From positions 1-15,753 of the forward strand of contig CAMNNR010000015.1 in NCBI GenBank assembly GCA_946545675.1: DNA of 15,753 nucleotides, given 5' to 3'. Position numbers and translations under genes: made by a program. The DNA is from an uncultured Thermoplasmata archaeon (GTDB lineage: Archaea > Thermoplasmatota > Thermoplasmata > Methanomassiliicoccales > Methanomethylophilaceae). The notes beneath the pieces were generated by a model, which searched no databases, was not told the origin of the DNA, and was given only the letters and a program-made list of their open reading frames with translations. Position 1 is the first letter of the stretch. Every line of letters begins with the position of its first letter. Shown in pieces: positions 7,668 to 14,042 of this stretch.

Positions 7668-8010
7668 CATTTACGGCATCGCAGTCAATGTGCCAGCATC
7701 CCATTTGGAGATTCTGATGGATGCCATCGATTCGGTCATGGGACCGCTATATCCCGGCTACAGCAGGTCCTTCTGTTATTGGCCGGTGAAAGGTACGTGG
7801 AAGACCGAGGAGGGTGCACATCCTTACGACGGCGAAGTGGGTAAGATAAGTGTCGCCGACGAGATGAGGCTGAGGTTCGTCTGCAGGAAAGAGGACGTAC
7901 AGGCAGTCCTGAAGAAGATCGACGAAGTCCACCCTTACGAGGAACCCGCTGTCGATGTGATCCCCCAGGTGTCCTGGAGGTCGCTCATTCCTCCTTCTCT
8001 TTCAGATTGA
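7651..8010 (+). CDS. Stand-alone YqfO-like (NIF3 insertion / CutA-like) protein
   Basis: This 119-residue protein matches the small alpha/beta domain inserted in bacterial NIF3/YqfO proteins. It has the EGAHPYDGEVGK segment (about 55-65) and the hallmark HPYEEPAVD (94-102) near the end. The surrounding NIF3 dinuclear-metal domain is absent, so it is the insertion domain alone, a PII/CutA-like fold that might bind a metal or small ligand. It overlaps the PHP gene by 17 nt in another frame. A GTG start with GGAGGT upstream suggests co-translation with the phosphoesterase, so it may be a partner or regulator of it (inference). Its 3' end overlaps the convergent gene by 26 nt. Molecular function is unproven for the family. 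Confidence 0.85.
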   Translation: MSSPTDIYGIAVNVPASHLEILMDAIDSVMGPLYPGYSRSFCYWPVKGTWKTEEGAHPYDGEVGKISVADEMRLRFVCRKEDVQAVLKKIDEVHPYEEPAVDVIPQVSWRSLIPPSLSD

Positions 8011-8587
8011 AGACGTTGTCGAAGGTCCTCTGGAGCCTGAAGGTCTTGATGGAATTCCTCCTGTACTCCACATCCTCTGGGGTTATGAGGCCCATGTCCT
8101 GGAACCTCAGGAGGAGCTTGTCGCCCTCGTCGTAATCAAAGTAGATGCCCACGACGATATTGAGCAGGTAGTTGCGGCAGTAGATCTGGTCGGGGATCTT
8201 CCCGTTGGTGCTCTTGGCCATGACATGGTCGAAGACATCCTTCTTACCAAGGAGTTCCAGGCCGGATTCACAGAGCTTGATGCAGCGGGGGTAGTCCTCG
8301 GTGTTGTACACGCCGATGATGGCCGCATCGTTGATGTCGAACCTCTCGATGTCGCTGATCTTGAACTCGCCCAGTGTCTCTGAGAGGTCGGCGACGAACT
8401 TGTAGTTGTGGTCCTCGGTGGCCGCCGCGAAGACAGAGACGATGAAAGCGGATACGGAGGATGCGTCGGCAGCGTCGAGGTATCTCTTAAGTTTGACCTT
8501 GTCGGGCTCGGAAAGGGCTGAATACCACTTCTTCAGTCCGAGTTTAACGATCTTGTCCGGGATGTCCTTGTTGCCGAAGCCTAACAT
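7985..8587 (-). CDS. Hypothetical protein, mostly helical
   Basis: I do not recognise this 200-residue protein. It is rich in charged residues, lacks a signal peptide or clear membrane segment, and looks helical. The segment around NTEDYPRCIKLCESGLELLG could be one tetratricopeptide-like helical hairpin, but no repeat series is evident. I chose the ATG at 8587 because a TATA-like box is centred about 27 nt upstream. Longer versions of the frame run into the metal transporter gene and read as low-quality sequence. It lies 41 nt downstream of that transporter on the same strand and overlaps the convergent YqfO-like gene by 26 nt. Confidence 0.75.
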   Translation of the reverse strand: MLGFGNKDIPDKIVKLGLKKWYSALSEPDKVKLKRYLDAADASSVSAFIVSVFAAATEDHNYKFVADLSETLGEFKISDIERFDINDAAIIGVYNTEDYPRCIKLCESGLELLGKKDVFDHVMAKSTNGKIPDQIYCRNYLLNIVVGIYFDYDEGDKLLLRFQDMGLITPEDVEYRRNSIKTFRLQRTFDNVFNLKEKEE

Positions 8588-8609
8588 GTGTCCAGAAACG
8601 GCGACCGCT

Positions 8610-8617
8610 GATAAAAC
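8610..8617 (-). promoter_or_regulatory. TATA-like box before hypothetical gene
   Basis: The minus strand reads GTTTTATC in the 41-nt gap after the CDF transporter, centred about 27 nt before the ATG at 8587. It suggests that the hypothetical gene has its own promoter. Confidence 0.4.
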
Positions 8618-8628
8618 GATGGCGGTGG

Positions 8629-9663
8629 TCAGTCTTTCCTTATGCTGTTCTTGTCCTTCTTCTTCCGACCCTGGCGTATGACATACTGGGTACCCAGTAC
8701 CGTGCGCCCGGTGAACTCGGAGCGCCTGTTGGGGCAATCACGGGGACAGTGTTTGCAGTGAGTCTTGTCGCAGGCCTCTGCCATGAAGGTGATGTCGACA
8801 TCGTCGGAAAGGGATCTGCTGACCTCCTCGGTGAATCTGTTAACGATATCCTCCGCCTGCCTCACGGTGAGATCGCAGGGAACGGTCATGTGGGCATCGA
8901 TGTGGACCGCGGCACCGTAGCGGTTGACCCTCAGGTGGTGGACGTCTATGATCTCGTCGGTCCTGATGTGGTTCACGCACTTGGTGACTTCCTTGATGAC
9001 CTGCATATCGGCCCCGTCCATGATACCGTTCATGGACTTGAAGAGCACGCGTATTCCAGTGATGATAATCACCACACCGAAGATGAGTGCCATGATCGGA
9101 TCGATCCAATATGCTTCCACACCCATCGATGCGAGGATGTACACGATCGCAAGTCCCAGTATGATCCCCACAGAGGAATACGTGTCACTGCAGAGATGCC
9201 TTCCGCTGGCCTCGAGTGCGACGGAATTGCTGTTCTTACCCATGCGGATGGCGGTGAATCCCATGGCGAAATTCGCTATCGCGGCAACGGCTACGATGAT
9301 AAGACCCAGATCGAGTGAACGGAGGGTGTAATCTCCGAGGATGATACGCTGAATCGACTCGAATATGATGAGGAATCCTGCGATCATGATCATCGAACCC
9401 TCCACCGATGAGGAGATCAATTCCACCTTACCGTGTCCATATGGGTGGGAGTCATCAGCAGGCTGCATTGTAAGATAGAGGGCGTACAGCCCTATGACTC
9501 CCGCAGCAACGTTGACGATGCTCTCCAGTGCATCCGTCAGGATGGCAACGGAGTTCGTGATGAAATATGCCAGGAACTTCCCGATCATGAGAAGAGCCCC
9601 CACTATGGCTATGATACGTTGGAACTTGTAGTTCTTCATGGCCGGGGAGTCTTCGGACGCCAT
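8629..9663 (-). CDS. CDF-family metal cation efflux transporter with Cys-rich tail
   Basis: This 344-residue cation diffusion facilitator exports divalent metals such as Zn, Fe or Mn from the cytoplasm in exchange for protons. Six hydrophobic segments occupy about residues 15-210. The metal site in the second helix is TDALES (Asp44, with Glu47/Ser48) and in the fifth HLCSD (His156, Asp160). A His-containing PYGHGK loop follows the second helix. A cytoplasmic domain (about 215-295) has His-rich DVHHLRV. Beyond it is an extra tail with Cys298, 303, 306 and 310 (C-x4-C-x2-C-x3-C) and a basic end. Most CDF proteins stop before such a cluster; it may sense metal. The ATG is supported by a TATA-like box about 28 nt upstream. 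Confidence 0.92.
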   Translation of the reverse strand: MASEDSPAMKNYKFQRIIAIVGALLMIGKFLAYFITNSVAILTDALESIVNVAAGVIGLYALYLTMQPADDSHPYGHGKVELISSSVEGSMIMIAGFLIIFESIQRIILGDYTLRSLDLGLIIVAVAAIANFAMGFTAIRMGKNSNSVALEASGRHLCSDTYSSVGIILGLAIVYILASMGVEAYWIDPIMALIFGVVIIITGIRVLFKSMNGIMDGADMQVIKEVTKCVNHIRTDEIIDVHHLRVNRYGAAVHIDAHMTVPCDLTVRQAEDIVNRFTEEVSRSLSDDVDITFMAEACDKTHCKHCPRDCPNRRSEFTGRTVLGTQYVIRQGRKKKDKNSIRKD

Positions 9664-9684
9664 ACGTGCGTTAGCAGATTGTCC

Positions 9685-9699
9685 TATTTACATATTTTT
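9685..9699 (-). promoter_or_regulatory. TATA box of CDF gene
   Basis: The minus strand reads AAAAATATGTAAATA, centred about 28 nt before the ATG at 9663, fitting a leaderless transcript. The 184-bp region between this gene and cysteine synthase holds both divergent promoters; I saw no other clear element in it. Confidence 0.55.
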
Positions 9700-9818
9700 G
9701 CAGTTAGGCATTATTAAACACGTTTTCAGTGAATCCTAAAAATCATAACCGCCTCGGGATTATTTCTACGGGTTACAGAATATCGGATAATACCTCCGAA
9801 AATCGAGGAACGAAAGTC

Positions 9819-9827
9819 TTTTTACAT
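9819..9827 (+). promoter_or_regulatory. TATA box of cysteine synthase gene
   Basis: TTTTTACAT is preceded by a purine-rich CGAAAG that could serve as a BRE. It is centred 25 nt before the ATG at 9848. This supports that ATG over an in-frame TTG at 9830 and implies leaderless translation. Confidence 0.55.
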
Positions 9828-9847
9828 CATTGGGAATCCTCACGGAC

Positions 9848-10756
9848 ATGACAAAGTACAACTCCGTGACGGAGGCAATCGGGAACACACCGCTCGTGAA
9901 GCTCAACAGGGTCGCACCCGCAGGCTCACAGGTCTATGTGAAACTGGAGGGCGGGAACCCCGGCGGCTCCATCAAGGACCGCGCGGTGCTCGCGATGATC
10001 AACGATGCGGAGGCCACCGGCAGGCTGAAGGCCGGGGGCACCATCATAGAACCCACCTCAGGCAACACCGGTATCGCCATCGCGATGATCGCCGCCGCGA
10101 GGGGATACAAAGCGATCATGGTCATGCCGGACACCATGTCCAAGGAGCGCATGGCCTACATGCAGGCATACGGTGCGGAACTTGTACTCACTCCCGGCGC
10201 ACTAGGGATGAAGGGCAGCGTCGACAAGGCGGAGGAACTGCAGAAGAACACCCCCAACTCCATCATCATGGACCAGTTCGGAAACCCAGCTAACATCATC
10301 GCTCACCGCGCAGGCACAGGGAAAGAGATCCTCGAGGACCTTCCCGATGTGGATTATGTGGTCGCAGGCTTCGGTACCGGGGGAACCATCACGGGAATCG
10401 CCCTTGCCCTCAGAGATGCCGGTTCCGATGCCAAAGCTATCGCCGTGGAACCTGCGGAATCCCCTCTCATAACCGAAGGAAGGGCCGGTGCACACGGCAT
10501 CCAGGGAATCGGGGCCAACTTCGAACCCGGCAACTTCTACAAGGCTGACGTAGGTGCGGTGGAGACCGTGAAGACCGATGATGCGATTGCCATGACCAAG
10601 AGGCTCGCCCGCGAGGAAGGGCTCTTCGTCGGCATTTCCGCCGGAGCCAACGTTGTGAAGGCAGTGGAGATCGCTGAAAGGCACCCCGGCGCGAAGATTG
10701 TGGCCATCGTTCCCGACAGCGGTTCCAAATACGTGAGCACCGGGATATACCAGTGA
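9848..10756 (+). CDS. cysK: Cysteine synthase (O-acetylserine sulfhydrylase family)
   Basis: This 302-residue cytosolic PLP enzyme replaces the acetyl (or phospho) group of activated serine with sulfide to make cysteine. The PLP lysine is Lys43 in GGSIKDR. The substrate loop is TSGNTG (70-75), the phosphate-binding loop GTGGT (176-180), and GISAGAN plus PDSGSKY sit near the C-terminus. Full length and all family motifs are present. Whether it prefers O-acetylserine or O-phosphoserine, as some archaeal enzymes do, cannot be decided by eye. The start is the ATG at 9848, supported by the TATA box. The RidA-family gene follows after 71 nt on the same strand; RidA proteins remove the reactive enamine products that PLP enzymes of this class release. 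Confidence 0.95.
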   Translation: MTKYNSVTEAIGNTPLVKLNRVAPAGSQVYVKLEGGNPGGSIKDRAVLAMINDAEATGRLKAGGTIIEPTSGNTGIAIAMIAAARGYKAIMVMPDTMSKERMAYMQAYGAELVLTPGALGMKGSVDKAEELQKNTPNSIIMDQFGNPANIIAHRAGTGKEILEDLPDVDYVVAGFGTGGTITGIALALRDAGSDAKAIAVEPAESPLITEGRAGAHGIQGIGANFEPGNFYKADVGAVETVKTDDAIAMTKRLAREEGLFVGISAGANVVKAVEIAERHPGAKIVAIVPDSGSKYVSTGIYQ

Positions 10757-10818
10757 CCGTCAGGCTTATCTGCTATCAACCATACAGGTATGTATCCAAC
10801 CCTATGCTCCCACGATAA

Positions 10819-10824
10819 GGTGAT
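10819..10824 (+). promoter_or_regulatory. Ribosome binding site of RidA-family gene
   Basis: GGTGAT, matching the archaeal anti-Shine-Dalgarno, lies 3 nt before the ATG at 10828. Because most genes here seem leaderless, this site suggests that the gene is translated from a longer mRNA, probably with cysK. Confidence 0.6.
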
Positions 10825-10827
10825 ATC

Positions 10828-11214
10828 ATGATAACACAGAAAATAGACACAGACGAGGCACCCATCGCAGTTGGTCCCTACTCCCAGGGAATCAGTGTCG
10901 GAGACTTCGTCTTCACTGCCGGGGAGATCCCTGTCAACCCCGTGACCGGCGAAGTCCCAGAGGCCATGGAGGATCAGATCAGGCAGGCCCTCGACAACGT
11001 CATCGCCATCCTGACCAAAGGCGGAGTCCCCAGGAAGAACGTGGCATCTGTCACGGTATATCTCACGGATATCAGGGATTTCTCCACCATGAACCTCATC
11101 TACGCAGAATATTTCGAGGAACCTTTCCCCGCCAGGTCCTGCGTACAGGTCAGCGCTCTGCCAAAGGGCGTGCGCATCATGATCAGTGCGGTCGGCATCA
11201 AGGAATCGTTCTGA
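10828..11214 (+). CDS. RidA/YjgF/UK114-family protein, catalytic Glu replaced
   Basis: This 128-residue cytosolic protein has the same length as E. coli RidA, which hydrolyses reactive enamines and imines to keto acids as a trimer. Family landmarks are GPYSQG (16-21), AGEIPVNP (31-38), and PARSCVQV with Arg103, the equivalent of the substrate-binding Arg105. The residue equivalent to RidA Glu120, which activates water, is Met118 (VRIMIS), and two nearby acidic positions are Gln107 and Ser120. It may therefore have altered activity or act as a binding protein. It lies 71 nt after cysK with its own ribosome site. Its TGA directly abuts the stop of the convergent radical SAM gene, sharing TGATCA. 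Confidence 0.93.
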   Translation: MITQKIDTDEAPIAVGPYSQGISVGDFVFTAGEIPVNPVTGEVPEAMEDQIRQALDNVIAILTKGGVPRKNVASVTVYLTDIRDFSTMNLIYAEYFEEPFPARSCVQVSALPKGVRIMISAVGIKESF

Positions 11215-12357
11215 TCAGAGATATCTGTCCTGCTCGGGATTCACAAGCTTCCCGAGCACGGCATCCCTCACGTATGCGTTGTATGCGGTGAGGTCCTTCT
11301 TCTCCTCCACGATCGAATCTACGCACTTCTTCACGTGGCCGAACACCTCGCGGAAGATGCGGCAGGAACTTCCCCCGTTCTCCTCCAGACCGTTCTCGGC
11401 CATGGCATCGATGCTGCATCCGCCCTGACAGAAATTGAACAGCTCGCAGGATTTGCATTTCTCCCTTCTGGCTATTGTGCCCTTCAGGATTGTCGCGAAG
11501 CCCTCCGAACGGAATGCGTCGCCTATGCTCCTGATCTCGTCGATATTACCAAGTTTCATGGAATCGGGACAGGGTTTGGCACAGGGGTAGAGGTCGCCGT
11601 TGGGATACATGCACAGCCATTTGGTGAGACAGGAGCTGTGGGCACAGTCGGAACCCTGGGGGTCGCCGAGTGCGGATAGGACGTAGAGGTAATGGGGGAT
11701 CAGGGGGACCCTGACCTCAGGATCGTTGAACCACTCGTCGAAGGCCTCGATGCTCGACCTTATGTATGCGTCAGGGTCAGGGACGAGTTCGGGATGGCTG
11801 ACGGCACACCCCAGGGGGACCACGGGATTGATGCTCACGGCGGATCCGATATCGCGGAAGTGGCGGTATATCTCCGCCTGTCTGTCCTGGGCGCCGCGGG
11901 ATATGGTCGAACTGACGGAGAATACCCTCTCCTTGTCGCTCATCTCGACGATGCGCTTGGCGACCGCATCCCCGTCGGGGCGGAGGAGCGGGTTGCAGGG
12001 GCCCTCGTGGGATATCCCGATGTTGACCTCGTTCTCCTTGCAGAACTTGATGAACTTCCTGTCGAGGGCGACACCGTTGGTCTGGATGGTGTTGCCGTAT
12101 CTGAGGAGGCCGAAGATGCGCTTCTGCATGTCCAGCACCTTCTTGTAGAAGGAGATCGGGAGATTCAGCGGCTCCCCGCCGTGCCAGATGAACCAGAGGG
12201 AATCGTATTCCCGGTTGAGAAGATTGAACAGGCGTTCCAGCCTGTCGAATGATATTCTCGCTCCCGAGGACATCTCCTCGGGGGAGTGATAACAGTGCCT
12301 GCAGCCCATATCGCAGGCAAGGGTGGGTTTGATGACCACAGACAGAAAACGGCTCAT
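11215..12357 (-). CDS. Radical SAM/SPASM peptide or protein maturase (AnSME-like)
   Basis: This 380-residue cytosolic enzyme uses S-adenosylmethionine and an Fe-S cluster to modify a peptide side chain. The radical SAM motif is Cys15-x3-Cys19-x2-Cys22 (CDMGCRHCYH), followed by HGGEPL (59-64) and IQTNG (91-95), as in anaerobic sulfatase maturases. The C-terminal SPASM domain for auxiliary clusters is complete in outline: Cys249 and Cys259 with a Gly four residues before it, then Cys301-x2-Cys304-x5-Cys310-x3-Cys314, and Cys332. No sulfatase is nearby. The gene begins 25 nt after the stop of the 11-cysteine peptide, in the same operon, which makes that peptide the natural substrate candidate (inference). 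It ends flush against the RidA-family gene. Confidence 0.9.
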   Translation of the reverse strand: MSRFLSVVIKPTLACDMGCRHCYHSPEEMSSGARISFDRLERLFNLLNREYDSLWFIWHGGEPLNLPISFYKKVLDMQKRIFGLLRYGNTIQTNGVALDRKFIKFCKENEVNIGISHEGPCNPLLRPDGDAVAKRIVEMSDKERVFSVSSTISRGAQDRQAEIYRHFRDIGSAVSINPVVPLGCAVSHPELVPDPDAYIRSSIEAFDEWFNDPEVRVPLIPHYLYVLSALGDPQGSDCAHSSCLTKWLCMYPNGDLYPCAKPCPDSMKLGNIDEIRSIGDAFRSEGFATILKGTIARREKCKSCELFNFCQGGCSIDAMAENGLEENGGSSCRIFREVFGHVKKCVDSIVEEKKDLTAYNAYVRDAVLGKLVNPEQDRYL

Positions 12358-12382
12358 GTCTCAGAGTCCGGATTCCTGTATC

Positions 12383-12691
12383 TCAGAAGGGCCAGTAGGT
12401 GTAGAACCCGTTGAAACCGTGGGTGCAGTAGCAACAGCACACGCAGCAGACGACGACTCCGCCGATGAGGGCAGCGTGCTGGGCGTGGGTCCTGCAGCAT
12501 CCGTAGTTTCCGCAGCAGGGGTAGCAGGGGGGATCGCCGTTGACCGCACCGTGAATGCTGTCGTTATCGGCGTTCTTGGGAGCGTTGTAGTCTTTGACGT
12601 GCTCTTCTCCGGTCTCGATGGCGAGAGAGGTGAAGGCGAGGGGGGACTGACTCATGTAGGATGCGATTAAATCTTCTACAGGCTGTGACAT
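12383..12691 (-). CDS. Cys-rich small protein, candidate precursor peptide of the radical SAM enzyme
   Basis: I do not recognise this 102-residue protein. The first 55 residues have no cysteine and are leader-like, acidic and polar. Residues 56-89 hold 11 cysteines: CYPCCGNYGCC (56-66) and CCVCCCYC (82-89), separated by a His-containing linker and ALIGGVVV. The last 13 residues are aromatic and glycine-rich (GFNGFYTYWPF). There is a Gly77-Gly78 pair that could be a processing site. The start at 12691 is supported by a strong ribosome site and a TATA box. Longer versions would read through those signals. The radical SAM/SPASM gene follows after 25 nt. A modified peptide (thioether type) is the leading idea. 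A metal-binding protein with a membrane-inserting segment at about 73-89 is the main alternative. Confidence 0.82.
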   Translation of the reverse strand: MSQPVEDLIASYMSQSPLAFTSLAIETGEEHVKDYNAPKNADNDSIHGAVNGDPPCYPCCGNYGCCRTHAQHAALIGGVVVCCVCCCYCTHGFNGFYTYWPF

Positions 12692-12695
12692 TTTT

Positions 12696-12702
12696 CTCAC
12701 CC
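12696..12702 (-). promoter_or_regulatory. Ribosome binding site of Cys-rich peptide gene
   Basis: The minus strand reads GGGTGAG, 4 nt before the ATG at 12691. It fixes the start and is one of the clearest ribosome sites in the window. Confidence 0.65.
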
Positions 12703-12740
12703 TGCCATTGCTGGCTTGATAACCTCCGTAACCTTTCCCG

Positions 12741-12750
12741 ATATATATTA
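12741..12750 (-). promoter_or_regulatory. TATA box of Cys-rich peptide / radical SAM operon
   Basis: The minus strand reads TAATATATAT, centred about 55 nt before the ATG at 12691. This predicts a leader of about 30 nt carrying the ribosome site, unlike the leaderless neighbours. Confidence 0.55.
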
Positions 12751-12810
12751 GGTTGGGATATGTTCGCGCACGTATAAGGCTCTGTGACGGGCCAAAACAG
12801 CGACATACCA

Positions 12811-12817
12811 TTTTATG
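12811..12817 (+). promoter_or_regulatory. TATA box of DUF5685-like gene
   Basis: TTTTATG is centred 27 nt before the ATG at 12841. This supports that start over an upstream in-frame GTG at 12784, and a leaderless transcript. Confidence 0.5.
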
Positions 12818-12840
12818 CTACCCGACAGATGGGGTCTCGG

Positions 12841-13755
12841 ATGTTCGGTTACACCGTACCGCTGTACTCAAGGCTTTCCGCCAGGAATCTCGATGCATAT
12901 CAGAGGTATTACTGCGAGACCTGCCACCAGCTCAAGGCACAGTTCGGCCTGGTCTCCACCGCCGCGGTGAACTATGACATGACGTTCAACACCATCATCC
13001 TCAACTCGGTCATGGGCGGCGACGATTCTTTCCCTGTCACACCGAAATCCATCAGTTGCGTCTTCAGGAAGCCCGGGACAACGGAGCCAGTTTTCAGTAA
13101 GATGGCCGCTTACACCATCCTCCTGACCAAATGGGAGCTGTACGACGACAAGTGCGACAAGCCCTCGGCCAAGACCCGTTTCATCGATCTGGTCCTGAGC
13201 AAGGCCATCGCCAAGGCCGAGGAGGAATTCCCCGAATACGACAGGATCGTCGGGGAAGGATTCGAGAAGCTGAGGGATCTGGAATCCGAAGGGTGCACTG
13301 ACGCTGTCCATATGGGCAAGACCTTCGGGAAGGCACTGACCGAACCACTCTCAGATATCGCGGGAGAATACGACTTCCCCGCCCTGCGCAGCCTCTACAC
13401 CGACCTGACCGCCGCGGTATACGTCATGGATGCCATCGACGACCTCGAGGACGACTTCATGGACAACACCTACAACCCCTTCATCAAGGCATGTCCCAGA
13501 TTCGAAAACCGCGACAAGTACATGATAGAGAACCTGTACCGGATCACGGGCCTCGTGAACGGTGTCGTGAAGGACCTTCAGGATTCCTACAGACAGGTCA
13601 GGGAACGCATGAGCATGATGCAGGAAGTGACCGATAACATAATCTTCCTGGGTGTCCCCGAATCGGCCAAGAACGCAGTAGCGGGACGCAGTGCGGCCAA
13701 GATGAGCGTGAAGAATGCGCTGGAACTCCGGAAGGAACGGACTTCCACTTATTGA
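12841..13755 (+). CDS. DUF5685-like protein
   Basis: This 304-residue protein has no known function. It opens with MFGYTVPLYSRLSARNLDAY and a CETC motif (Cys25, Cys28), which I recognise as the hallmark N-terminus of the DUF5685 family (MFGY, then YC-x2-C). It is largely helical. An acidic stretch DAIDDLEDD (197-205), followed by NTYNPF, resembles the second metal-binding motif of squalene/phytoene synthases; this could be a Mg site in an all-helical fold, but no enzyme activity can be claimed. Other cysteines are at 73, 105, 152 and 218. The start is the ATG at 12841, set by the TATA box and family alignment. It is divergent from the Cys-rich peptide operon and overlaps the ten-cysteine gene by 7 nt at its 3' end. 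Confidence 0.8.
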   Translation: MFGYTVPLYSRLSARNLDAYQRYYCETCHQLKAQFGLVSTAAVNYDMTFNTIILNSVMGGDDSFPVTPKSISCVFRKPGTTEPVFSKMAAYTILLTKWELYDDKCDKPSAKTRFIDLVLSKAIAKAEEEFPEYDRIVGEGFEKLRDLESEGCTDAVHMGKTFGKALTEPLSDIAGEYDFPALRSLYTDLTAAVYVMDAIDDLEDDFMDNTYNPFIKACPRFENRDKYMIENLYRITGLVNGVVKDLQDSYRQVRERMSMMQEVTDNIIFLGVPESAKNAVAGRSAAKMSVKNALELRKERTSTY

Positions 13756-14009
13756 CCCAGAGAATTCCTTCCGCAGGGGTCGTACCTGTCGCAGACACCG
13801 AGCAGGAAGATCTCCTCCCCCGTGAGTGCGCACTTGCCCTCGCCGAAAGAGATCTCCGCGTGGGTGCAGTTCTCACAGAATCCGGGGCGGTATCTGGCAC
13901 ATGAATCCTTGGGTTTAACGACCTTGTTGTTGACCATGCAGGCCCAGTCGTCCTCCGAATGGACGCAGTACCTGCAGACGTCACACTTGCCGTATCTTTC
14001 GTCGGTCAT
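13749..14009 (-). CDS. Small Cys-rich protein with two duplicated four-Cys modules
   Basis: This 86-residue protein is built from an internal duplication. Module 1 is Cys12-x2-Cys15-x8-Cys24-x12-Cys37 followed by ARY. Module 2 is Cys45-x2-Cys48-x11-Cys60-x12-Cys73 followed by DRY. Two more cysteines (9 and 79) flank them. Each module has four ligands, suited to one Zn or an Fe-S centre, and the C-x-R-Y ending is the same in both. It has no membrane segment. A TATA-like box 27 nt before the ATG supports the start. It overlaps the convergent DUF5685-like gene by 7 nt. Function is unknown; with the neighbours it could belong to a metal or peptide-modification system. Confidence 0.8.
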   Translation of the reverse strand: MTDERYGKCDVCRYCVHSEDDWACMVNNKVVKPKDSCARYRPGFCENCTHAEISFGEGKCALTGEEIFLLGVCDRYDPCGRNSLGQ

Positions 14010-14032
14010 CCTGACACCGTAGATGCATGGGG

Positions 14033-14040
14033 TATATGTA
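14033..14040 (-). promoter_or_regulatory. TATA box of ten-Cys gene
   Basis: The minus strand reads TACATATA, centred 27 nt before the ATG at 14009, directly after the stop of the nicotinamidase-like gene. It gives the small gene its own leaderless transcript. Confidence 0.5.
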
Positions 14041-14042
14041 CC

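Noticed and set aside
8588..8737. N-terminal extension of the 7985-8587 gene
   Set aside because: The extra 50 codons overlap the CDF tail and look non-coding. The ATG at 8587 has a correctly spaced TATA-like box.
10202..10684. 160-codon open frame opposite cysteine synthase
   Set aside because: It is antisense to conserved CysK motifs and has no protein family signal.
12323..12670. Plus-strand open frame rich in Ala/Val/Gly opposite the Cys-rich peptide
   Set aside because: Its bias is explained as the complement of Cys and Ala codons. The minus frame has the promoter, ribosome site and operon spacing.
12692..12811. N-terminal extension of the Cys-rich peptide (adds a CRC near the start)
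   Set aside because: It would cross the TATA box and ribosome site that point to the ATG at 12691.
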